Of a stretch of 64,000 bases of DNA, positions 54,253-62,894 are shown piece by piece. Origin of the DNA: Muribaculaceae bacterium (GTDB taxonomy: Bacteria; Bacteroidota; Bacteroidia; Bacteroidales; Muribaculaceae); the NCBI GenBank assembly GCA_022510385.1, contig JAFLTQ010000006.1, positions 62,001 to 126,000 of the forward strand, given 5' to 3'. Below the pieces are notes generated by a model. The model saw nothing but the letters and a program-made list of their open reading frames with translations. It did not search any database and was not told the DNA's origin. The position numbers and the translations under genes were made by a program. Position 1 is the stretch's first letter. Every line of letters starts with the position of its first letter.

Positions 54253-55643
54253 GAACAAATAAATACACCTTTCTTTCATCTCTAGCCTTGACAGTTATGT
54301 CGAGTCTTTCTTCATGTTCTAACAAGGAGCCGGGGATAACCGAACCGGAACCTGATCAGGTGAAGTTGTTGAATGTGGAGATAGTTTCACATAATGTCGA
54401 GTCGAGAGCTGATGGATGGACTGTGCAAAACGGGCCTCATGAAAGTGAGGCTGCAGCCAAATTGCTTGACGAAGCTTTCCACACAGGATCTGATTCCGAA
54501 GGTAGAGAGCCAAGCAAGATATATCTAACCCAATACGGGCCGTTGAATCAGTCGCCGGAACTTCTATTTGAAAATGATAACAGGTTTGAATATATATATA
54601 AACCGATGGAATCCGTGATAGATCAGACAGATTGGGATCATTACTACAACTTTGCGACAGCTTTCCCGGATGATGAATCAGGAACAAAGATGTTAGATTG
54701 GGATCATGTGGATGCTGTAGGCTCGGTTGGAAACGGCTATTGGCTCTATGGATTTTATTATCCATTTGATAATGAACCCAGATATTATGTTGAGCCTGAT
54801 CAATCCACAAAGGAAGCACTAAGGAAATCCAATATCCTGGCGGCATTCCATCAGGCCCCCTCTCTGAGAACCCGCCTTCGTTTTCGTTTCTACCATCTCA
54901 TGGTGTATCTTAAGGTGTATGTTTTGGTTCCGGTCTATCAGCTCACTCCGGAGGATAAGGAGAACACAAACACCGGATTCTATCCCGATGCTCTCCAGTC
55001 GGCTCAACTTTTAAACACATACATAAATTTTGGAATCAACTGGTCGAAGCCAAGGAATTCAGACACTGAAGGGCCCTTAGTCACTCTTGTCACATCTACA
55101 AACATTGCTCCGTATGACGAAGGTAATCCTGTTCCACCCGGATGGGAAAACGGGAATTTAGGAGTAGGAGGAATGGATAATCCCCCTACAGTTCAGGAAA
55201 TTTCGCTTGATCCTATGGATATTAATTTATATATGCATCCATTTATTACTGCCGATGGGAAAGAAAGCCCTTATCCATCGGAGGAAGATATAGTAACCAT
55301 AGATAACATAGGCGACTATCAACCCAATATGACAGGATCAGATAGATGCTACCTTTACACTTTTAGTGTATTGTTTCCGCCGCAGCAATTTAATGGCAAT
55401 TTCCTTAAATTCTCTTTCAAGAATCCCTTGGGAGTTGTGAAAAATTATAATTACAGCGGTGCCAATAATGAATCTGTGACCGGCACGTTGCAGACTGTTT
55501 ACCAGGGTGATCTACAGGTACTCGCCCTCTATCTCCCAAGAAAAGGGAATCAGGCCATACTTGTGACAGCCGATGTGGAAGATTGGCAGCAGGCAAATGC
55601 CTCCACCAATGTCAATATGCAAGGAAAAAAAGACATTGACTAA
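54249..55643 (+). CDS. Fimbrillin-like lipoprotein (464 aa)
   Basis: Lipobox LSSLSSC-S, followed by NVESR-ADGW, a candidate Arg cleavage site about 32 residues after the lipid Cys. The body is beta-rich: RCYLYTFSVLFPPQQFNG, FLKFSFKNPLGVVKNYNY, VTADVEDWQQ near the end. The last motif (VxDW) is common in fimbrillins. Minor fimbrial subunit by context. Overlaps the upstream gene by 4 bp. Confidence 0.75.
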   Translation: MRTNKYTFLSSLALTVMSSLSSCSNKEPGITEPEPDQVKLLNVEIVSHNVESRADGWTVQNGPHESEAAAKLLDEAFHTGSDSEGREPSKIYLTQYGPLNQSPELLFENDNRFEYIYKPMESVIDQTDWDHYYNFATAFPDDESGTKMLDWDHVDAVGSVGNGYWLYGFYYPFDNEPRYYVEPDQSTKEALRKSNILAAFHQAPSLRTRLRFRFYHLMVYLKVYVLVPVYQLTPEDKENTNTGFYPDALQSAQLLNTYINFGINWSKPRNSDTEGPLVTLVTSTNIAPYDEGNPVPPGWENGNLGVGGMDNPPTVQEISLDPMDINLYMHPFITADGKESPYPSEEDIVTIDNIGDYQPNMTGSDRCYLYTFSVLFPPQQFNGNFLKFSFKNPLGVVKNYNYSGANNESVTGTLQTVYQGDLQVLALYLPRKGNQAILVTADVEDWQQANASTNVNMQGKKDID

Positions 55644-55666
55644 AATTGAATCTGAGTTTGAATTAG

Positions 55667-58264
55667 ATGAAAAATCTTATTAAAAATATTTATTTTGTTA
55701 TAGGAGCCCTGTCTATAATGTCGGGATGGGGTCTTATATCTTGCAAAGACGATGGTTTTAATATACCGGGAGAGGAATACTCATCAGATATAATAAAGGT
55801 CTCGGCCTCTTCCCTGCAGGCTTACGAAAGTAGAGGCGACTACTCATATATAGCTTACGGGCCAGTGGAATCAGGGGATTTTGTAGTGTCTTACCAATAT
55901 TATTATGATTGGCGTAATTCAGGTTTAGGAACAAGATATATAAGATATAGATACGGGGAAGTTAAATTCGGACAAATTGGAGATGAAAAAACCGGATTCA
56001 TAAATATAAGTCCTTCCGGAATAAAAGAATTGGTGTGGGGTTCTTCCGGTGGACAGGGAAACGGCATATTCTTTTTCAGTGGTACGAAGCCAAACTTCTT
56101 TATGGATAATGTACCGATCACTCCGAATTTACGCCAGTATATGAATGTGCCCACCGGCACCCGTACCATTGAGCAAGATTCAGTGGTCAACTTAAATACA
56201 ATGGAGGATCCCACAAGGTTTAATGCCGCAGTGCTTGATTCTCTATCAGGAAGGAATGATTTATTGTGGGGAGAAATTCAGGCTTCTCAGAACACCAATC
56301 CTATTCATTTTAATCTACTTCACCGGATGTGTCAGTTCAATTTGGCTGTAGAAGTAGACAATAGAGGAGAATCGGCTGGGCAGTTTACGATAGATCTTTC
56401 ACACGCCACAGTTTATATAACTAATCTTCAACAAAAGCCGATACAATATTGGAGAAACTATGGCGATTTAATTTTTAACACACCACCCGAACTTAGCGAT
56501 TTATATATGGTGGGGGATGAGAATCTAAACACATCCCCTTCTTCCGATCTTTATTGGAGTTGCGTCTACCGTGACGGCCAAAGAGTGGAAGGTGAAAACA
56601 TCGAAGAGAAATTTTATGGGATAGAAACATATTATACCGAAAATTTCGTTATTGCCGACCAGTCTCTGGTGGAGGGGGTAAATTGGCCTAAGATAGTCAT
56701 TAAAATTCCAAGAAACGACGTAAACGACGGAACGGACCTCGGAGGTCTTCCCGATGGTGAATATATAGAATTCTCAGGTGGTATGCCTCATGGCATCTAT
56801 TTCAACAGGGTTGATGAAAACGGTAACTTTTATCAGGATCCTGACATGTTCAGATTCTGGAAAGGCACTAAAATTAATCTTAAAGTCAAGATTGATCCAT
56901 CCGACTGGAGTCTTGAGTTTGTGCCTGTTATGGTGGAACAATGGGTGGATAAAGGATCTTACGGACCTGAAGCAAAGCAAGCCGGTATACACACTGCCGA
57001 CGATCTCTACAACCTGATTGATTATTGGAATTCAGAACCTCTGGTTGAATTCAATCTTTCAAGATACGGTTATTTTGATGGTACAAAATGGATTTTCCAG
57101 TTCCAAGCTCCCAACCTTGAATTTGAGCTGGAAAAAATAATCGGCCAGATGCAAGTGAAAGAAGAGTATTCCTTCTCCTTCGATTTCAGGGGCCGCAGGG
57201 AATATCTCATAGTTCCGGGTAGAGAAACGCCGTCTTTATTGGATCGTACTGCCGGTCAGAATACTCTCTATGAAATCGTAACGGGAGGATACAACACAGG
57301 CATTAAGCAATCCGATTTCGAAGACCTAATCTCCGCTTACCAATCGTATGGATGGAAACTGGGAAGATATGGGGATTATGATAACGAAACATGGGTGTTT
57401 AACCTGAATGAAAACCTGGTATTCCAAACCACTGAAGAAGTGGAGGGGATGATGGTTCCCCCTCAAGGAGATGACGTAGACTTTACTTTTAATTATAACG
57501 GAAATACCGTGACCATAGCCGGAAAGTCATATGAGGTGGAAGAATTTGTAGAAATATTATCATCTAGGGCTCCGGGAGTATATTTCGATTCAGACTTCCT
57601 GTTATTGATTGACGTTTATTCTCAAGCCAATATGCTTGGTCTCGAAGACTTTGCAAAGCAAGACACTCCTAATGAATGGACAATCTATTTCAGAAGGAAT
57701 AATCTCACTTTAGATATGGCAGACATTCAAGGCAGCATGCAACTTTCGACTTCTGATGAGATCCCATTCAAATTCGATTTTTTAAAATATTCCGTGAAGG
57801 TGAACAATTATGACGGTACAACCACAACTTTAACCGGTGTTAACGGACAAAACATTCTCTACGAAATCGTCTCCGGCCCCAAGATGACCGGCTTGTCAAG
57901 TAAGGCTGATATTGAATCATTAATAACTCAATATACTACCAATCCATCAGAAAATAACCGCGCGCTCACACAATTCGGGTACTTTGATTCCAGAACCGAC
58001 GTGGAACAATGGAATTTCTTAGTAACAGGGGAATTAACCATTCAATGGGAAGATTTTTTCGGAAAAATGCCGATTGAAGACGGTAACCCGGGTTATTTCT
58101 TAAGTTTAGGGGATTGGGCGGTAACCATTGAAGAAGTTCCGGAAGAATATAGTAAAAGTTCCACTATTGTTTTGGTAGGGACAAATAATGGTAACTGGGA
58201 TTTCTATAAAATAATGACCGGGACATATGAACCATTGGAAACTCCTACCCCTGATGAACCGTGA
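55667..58264 (+). CDS. Fimbrial-operon lipoprotein with four repeated C-terminal modules (865 aa)
   Basis: Lipobox GLISC-K. A candidate Arg site, AYESR-GDYS, follows about 35 residues on. Residues ~60-430 form a fimbrillin-like region ending VDPSDWSLEFVPVMVEQWVD-type strands. From ~440 come four repeats of about 100 residues, each with a helix D(L/F)xxLIxxY, a turn YGxFD and strands WxFxxxxNLxF, then GxM (starts near 440, 545, 637 and 742). A similar single unit occurs in the next gene. I do not recognise this module; it looks like an extended surface stalk or binding array. Confidence 0.75.
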   Translation: MKNLIKNIYFVIGALSIMSGWGLISCKDDGFNIPGEEYSSDIIKVSASSLQAYESRGDYSYIAYGPVESGDFVVSYQYYYDWRNSGLGTRYIRYRYGEVKFGQIGDEKTGFINISPSGIKELVWGSSGGQGNGIFFFSGTKPNFFMDNVPITPNLRQYMNVPTGTRTIEQDSVVNLNTMEDPTRFNAAVLDSLSGRNDLLWGEIQASQNTNPIHFNLLHRMCQFNLAVEVDNRGESAGQFTIDLSHATVYITNLQQKPIQYWRNYGDLIFNTPPELSDLYMVGDENLNTSPSSDLYWSCVYRDGQRVEGENIEEKFYGIETYYTENFVIADQSLVEGVNWPKIVIKIPRNDVNDGTDLGGLPDGEYIEFSGGMPHGIYFNRVDENGNFYQDPDMFRFWKGTKINLKVKIDPSDWSLEFVPVMVEQWVDKGSYGPEAKQAGIHTADDLYNLIDYWNSEPLVEFNLSRYGYFDGTKWIFQFQAPNLEFELEKIIGQMQVKEEYSFSFDFRGRREYLIVPGRETPSLLDRTAGQNTLYEIVTGGYNTGIKQSDFEDLISAYQSYGWKLGRYGDYDNETWVFNLNENLVFQTTEEVEGMMVPPQGDDVDFTFNYNGNTVTIAGKSYEVEEFVEILSSRAPGVYFDSDFLLLIDVYSQANMLGLEDFAKQDTPNEWTIYFRRNNLTLDMADIQGSMQLSTSDEIPFKFDFLKYSVKVNNYDGTTTTLTGVNGQNILYEIVSGPKMTGLSSKADIESLITQYTTNPSENNRALTQFGYFDSRTDVEQWNFLVTGELTIQWEDFFGKMPIEDGNPGYFLSLGDWAVTIEEVPEEYSKSSTIVLVGTNNGNWDFYKIMTGTYEPLETPTPDEP

Positions 58265-58292
58265 AAGGAAATCTAAGCCTAAAAAAATTGAA

Positions 58293-60284
58293 ATGAAATT
58301 GAAAAAATATATTTACACTTCTATAATCCTTTATTCCGTCGGGTTCGTAGCCTGCACAGATGAACTTATAGATAAATCAGTGGAAGGAGAGAGAGAAGGA
58401 ATATTTCCTCTCAGAGCAGAAATAACTTTGGGGGAAGGTTTTTTACCCCACACTCGTGTAGGTCTTAACCCTGATGACGGATGGACCTATGGGAGTTCCC
58501 GGATCACCGGATTTAAAGTGGGAGATGAAGTAGGAGTCTTTTCACGTGGTGGCAATATGGCAGAAGATAACGGTAACGGCCACATCATAAATATTCCTAT
58601 GACATATACATTGGTATCGGTTTCAGATAATACAAGCGGCGATCAGACCGAGACCTACACTTTTATGAACAGTGACCTCAAGATGTACACAGAAGCTATG
58701 AGGTCGGGAGGAGTTTTTATGTATTATCCATATTCAGAAGAGATGGGTAATAAAAGTAATGTTATCACGACATCAAACTCTTACGGTCAATATGAAACTA
58801 TGAACACCACTCCCGGCCTCCCATTAAGAGTGAAGCCGGAAGGATCAGATGATTATAGGTGCCGAGATCTACTCCAAATTCCGAGTGTGGATGCATCCGA
58901 CTTGAAAAAGGGGGTTTTGAGGGGAACAGCTTCACATGCATTTGCAGAAATCGGAATCATCAGGGGAGAAGGATTCAAGAATCCGCCACCGGATAAAAGA
59001 GATATATGGGTAGTATTGACTGAACCATACACCCATGTGAGAATTGTTGCAAATCCCAATACCGTGGGATGGATACTGCAAATGGTATCATTTGATGAAA
59101 AACAACAATGGGCACAACAATACGCTCAGGAAACGGGTCTTGATAAAGAAGATTTCAAAAAATGGAAATGCTGGGAAGGTAGGGCACCGGCTTCTTTTAT
59201 CACTGATAATGAAAACAATGAGGACTTTGAATATGAAGATGGTGACGAATTGCCTCCATTCTATTACGTAGTGATTCCAACTACATCCTATGGAGTTTCA
59301 TCGTCTTCTGCAGTCAACTACCGTTCCACGGTGTCGGAAATTTATCTTGCCGATGATAGAGGAGAATATCAACATGTGACCTCTTTTAATCTCAATGCCA
59401 ACTCCACGACTGAATCTACTGACATAAGCAAGCGCACAGATGTGGCTGATAAATATCCCAGGTATAGGAATCGCTATTTCCTTCAGATTCAGACTTCTGA
59501 GCTTGGGCCTACAGTCAGTCAAGTAGAAATCAAAGATTGGATAAAAGACGAAGAAAATGATATAACCGAGAAACGCGAAAGAGGCATCAACGATGTGGCC
59601 GGTTATAATGCCTGGGTGGATCTATATAAGGTTTACAAGACAAATCCCAACGAAGAACAGACTAAAGAAAACCTCAAAGCATACGGAGATTATGACGTAA
59701 CTAACGGAATTTGGCATTTTTATATCAATAAAGACTTGACATTCATCCCCAATAACCCTGACTTCACTCCCCACATCATTGAACAATTTGATGACGTATT
59801 GGAGAGTGGCAGTCAATTTTATAATATGACATTATCCGGCATACGGCTTTCACAACCCTTGATCTCTAAGATGGCTGGAAATGCCGCTATAAAAAGGTTG
59901 GATTTCGACGGCATCTACATAAAATATACTTCAGAACAGCCGAAGCCGATTGGGGCTATTGCAGGCACAGTAGAAGGGTCAAGTATCACCGGAGGAGGCT
60001 CCAACAGCTTTGCAAAAGGATGGTTTGAAAAAGTGAATATCATAAATGGAACCGTTATAAGTAACGGCCCTGTGGGCATTTTATCAGGTACTATGACTTC
60101 AGGATGGATAAATAAATGCTCTTTCTCAGGATTTATCTCAGGCTCCTCCACCTCCGGCTTTGAAAATACCGGGAACACGGGAGATATGAATATTAAATCT
60201 TCCAAAATATTGGGTGTGACTCCTTCGGTAAATATGCCTTCTATAGATGATACAGATGCTGACGGAGTGATCTTTACAAATTAA
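58293..60284 (+). CDS. Fimbrillin-like lipoprotein (663 aa)
   Basis: Starts at MKLKKYIYTSIILYSVGFVA (the track start is 22 codons early and overlaps the upstream gene). Lipobox GFVAC-T. Candidate Arg site LPHTR-VGLN about 47 residues later. Fimbrillin_C-type end VSQVEIKDWIKDEEND at about residue 415. One module, YNAWVDLYKVYKTN and LKAYGDYDVTNGIWHFYINK, like those of the 865-aa protein, then a Gly/Ser-rich beta-helix-like tail (IAGTVEGSSITGGG, NGPVGILSGTMTSGW). Minor or tip subunit. Confidence 0.76.
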   Translation: MKLKKYIYTSIILYSVGFVACTDELIDKSVEGEREGIFPLRAEITLGEGFLPHTRVGLNPDDGWTYGSSRITGFKVGDEVGVFSRGGNMAEDNGNGHIINIPMTYTLVSVSDNTSGDQTETYTFMNSDLKMYTEAMRSGGVFMYYPYSEEMGNKSNVITTSNSYGQYETMNTTPGLPLRVKPEGSDDYRCRDLLQIPSVDASDLKKGVLRGTASHAFAEIGIIRGEGFKNPPPDKRDIWVVLTEPYTHVRIVANPNTVGWILQMVSFDEKQQWAQQYAQETGLDKEDFKKWKCWEGRAPASFITDNENNEDFEYEDGDELPPFYYVVIPTTSYGVSSSSAVNYRSTVSEIYLADDRGEYQHVTSFNLNANSTTESTDISKRTDVADKYPRYRNRYFLQIQTSELGPTVSQVEIKDWIKDEENDITEKRERGINDVAGYNAWVDLYKVYKTNPNEEQTKENLKAYGDYDVTNGIWHFYINKDLTFIPNNPDFTPHIIEQFDDVLESGSQFYNMTLSGIRLSQPLISKMAGNAAIKRLDFDGIYIKYTSEQPKPIGAIAGTVEGSSITGGGSNSFAKGWFEKVNIINGTVISNGPVGILSGTMTSGWINKCSFSGFISGSSTSGFENTGNTGDMNIKSSKILGVTPSVNMPSIDDTDADGVIFTN

Positions 60285-60297
60285 AAGTCTTCATAAA

Positions 60298-62853
60298 ATG
60301 ACAATTAGAAACACATTATATATCTTTCTTCTTCTAACATTTCCATTTATTCTAAATTCTTGCCGTGAGGATGATTTATGGGACAATGCAGACTATGGGT
60401 TGCCTAATGGCGCTATTCCTATAGACATCAAATGCTTACTTCCTGATGTGGCTACAAGAAGCATTGTAAATCCTAAATCGGAATTTGTGGTAGGTGACGT
60501 CATTCATATTGAAGGATGTTTTAAAATGCAAAATGACGACAATGATAATCCTGTAGAAGATTTATATCTTTATGGAGCCTTCCAATATTCCGCCGAAGGT
60601 AAATGGATACCATTGTCAGATAATGAAAATAGCGAAGTAGCTGCCAGAATCTATTGGCCTAATAAATCCGTATCTGCCTCTTTTAAATCATATTATATTA
60701 GTTCAAGAGAAGATGCCGACATGCTTTCTCCCGGCACTGAAACCAGGACTTATTCCCTATCTTCTCTTTCAGGCTACAAAGATCCTCTTGACAAACAAAA
60801 TAATAAGGAAGACAAGGATCCGTTGGTGGCTCAGACTTCAACTGTCGCATACGGACATACAATCCAGTTGAATTTCGAACATGCCTGTGCTTTCCTAACC
60901 ATTGAGGAGTTACCTTACGGAGTTAGTCCCAACGATGTATTTTGGATTATGAGAGAAAAAGGGGCTAACAATATTGACGATACATTCAACAATGCTTTTA
61001 AACTAACACTTTCAGAAGATAATAAACTGTCATTAGTGTTTGTTCAACAAAAAGACGAAAATTACAGTGATGCAATTTATGTGGCAGGGGAAGCCGAAGA
61101 CTTTGACACGGCTGAAGGATTGAGAAATTCAGTGGGTTTTTATCTTGAACCCGGACATTATGACTCGTTTGTGATTGCATATCCCGAAGGCGACCGGATG
61201 AAACGTTATTTCACATTTAATAGTGAGGAAGTGGAAGAGAAACCGGATAGAAATCTGCTATTGAAAAACAACCGATATATTTTTAATGTGACTCGTTCAT
61301 CGGGTATCGATATAGAAAATGATCCTAACTTAAATAATTGGGACGAAACCGACGATCTGGTAAGACTGGAACCTATCGAAGTGGAACAATTCCTTTGGGC
61401 TATCTCTCAAGGGGAGGACTACTCAAATATGGAAGGAACTGCAATCCTTGAAAAAACATCCGTCGGGTCAAGGCTTATTAAGAATGTCGACTTTCAATTC
61501 TATAGGTATAATGTGTTTGATCCCGAACCCGGATTACATGAAGACTGGTTTTTGCCTAATGTAGACAAAGTTTTCGATGGAGGTCTTCATTATATTTGGA
61601 ATATAGGGTGTCCTCTATTTATCAATAATAGTGGAACAATAAGGAATGTTGGCATTAGGAACGCTCAGGTTGAAGCCTACTCAGCATTACATTTTTATCC
61701 TGAAACCGGCGGTAATGATTCATTTAACTTCAGCAGGATAGGTGCTGTGTGCGGTTATAACAGCGGCACACTCGACAATTTACGCATCCGGGATTTAAAT
61801 ATGACAGTATATGTAAATCCATCACAGGAATTGGATAGTGAGGGTCACCCCATGGCTGCAGGTGAAATACACGCTATAGGAGGGATTGTGGGGTCCGTGG
61901 GAGATCACGGGATAATTAATTCTGTATCTATAAACGGAAACTTTATCCTTAATATCCTGAATGCTCCTTTGAAGGAAGATCCGGGTAGTGAATCACCGGA
62001 AACACCCGGAGGTGGTGACGAAAATACTGGCGGTGACAACGGTGATGACAATACCGGCACACGAGATGACTCCGGGAATGGCAATGAGAATCAATGGTTC
62101 CCCTCCCGAGGTTTCTATACCCCGGAGGTAGATGCCGGAGCAATTGCAGGCAACAACAGTAATTTAATTCAGAATATATCTGTTTTGGACAATGTTCTCA
62201 ACGTTGAAATACGGTTCAAATGCGAAGGGGAGACCGGAGCCTACTATATAGGTGGTCTTGTTGGAAACAATACCGGTGGATATATAGACACTGCAATAAT
62301 CCCATCTTTAACTGTGAGGACAGTTAATAGTTTCGGAAACAACCTGTACTTAGGTGGAATAGCAGGGCGTCTTTCATCTTCAAATGCCACGAGCGCTGTA
62401 AATTCTTGCATCATAAAAGGAGCGATCTCAACGGGTGTGACAGAAAAATATGGCACTACCGATTCATTCTCTTTCGTGGGAGGAATGGCAGGTCAAGTTT
62501 CGACGAATGTGTCAGTGGATAATTGCCGTTCGATTATGGATATTACAGGTGCACAACAAAAGTTCATAAGTGATAACGTGAATTACGGTATAGGAGGAAT
62601 TTTCGGCTATATACTCTCTTCCAATTCTTCTCGAGCAAGTTTTTACGATCTGATAGATACAGGATCTTCTTTATCAGTGAATTACTCCCTGACAAATGTT
62701 TATGCAGGCGATTTTGCCGGAGTTTGTTCTGTGGGGGATTCTTGGGAAAATTATATGAATAGTGATTTGAATATTCAAAATTTTGAGGAGAATAGGATTA
62801 AGGAAATAGGAGCTAATTATAATTCCTCCTCCAAAACGTTTACTAAGTTTTAA
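60298..62853 (+). CDS. Fimbrillin-like lipoprotein with GLUG-type tail (851 aa)
   Basis: Lipobox FILNSC-R. Candidate Arg site DVATR-SIVN about 30 residues after the lipid Cys. Residues ~50-350 are fimbrillin-like, ending NNWDETDD, the common NxWxxx end of these domains. From ~400 the chain turns into short Gly-rich repeats of GLUG type: IGAVCGYNSGTLDNLRI, IGGIVGSVGDHGIIN, IGGLVGNNTGGYIDTA, LGGIAGRLSSSN. An acidic Gly/Asp/Asn-rich linker occurs at ~562-600. GLUG-like tails form beta-helices on surface adhesins. Confidence 0.78.
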   Translation: MTIRNTLYIFLLLTFPFILNSCREDDLWDNADYGLPNGAIPIDIKCLLPDVATRSIVNPKSEFVVGDVIHIEGCFKMQNDDNDNPVEDLYLYGAFQYSAEGKWIPLSDNENSEVAARIYWPNKSVSASFKSYYISSREDADMLSPGTETRTYSLSSLSGYKDPLDKQNNKEDKDPLVAQTSTVAYGHTIQLNFEHACAFLTIEELPYGVSPNDVFWIMREKGANNIDDTFNNAFKLTLSEDNKLSLVFVQQKDENYSDAIYVAGEAEDFDTAEGLRNSVGFYLEPGHYDSFVIAYPEGDRMKRYFTFNSEEVEEKPDRNLLLKNNRYIFNVTRSSGIDIENDPNLNNWDETDDLVRLEPIEVEQFLWAISQGEDYSNMEGTAILEKTSVGSRLIKNVDFQFYRYNVFDPEPGLHEDWFLPNVDKVFDGGLHYIWNIGCPLFINNSGTIRNVGIRNAQVEAYSALHFYPETGGNDSFNFSRIGAVCGYNSGTLDNLRIRDLNMTVYVNPSQELDSEGHPMAAGEIHAIGGIVGSVGDHGIINSVSINGNFILNILNAPLKEDPGSESPETPGGGDENTGGDNGDDNTGTRDDSGNGNENQWFPSRGFYTPEVDAGAIAGNNSNLIQNISVLDNVLNVEIRFKCEGETGAYYIGGLVGNNTGGYIDTAIIPSLTVRTVNSFGNNLYLGGIAGRLSSSNATSAVNSCIIKGAISTGVTEKYGTTDSFSFVGGMAGQVSTNVSVDNCRSIMDITGAQQKFISDNVNYGIGGIFGYILSSNSSRASFYDLIDTGSSLSVNYSLTNVYAGDFAGVCSVGDSWENYMNSDLNIQNFEENRIKEIGANYNSSSKTFTKF

Positions 62854-62894
62854 TAGTAGCTATATAACCACAAAAAGAAACGGTCTAAGTTCTC

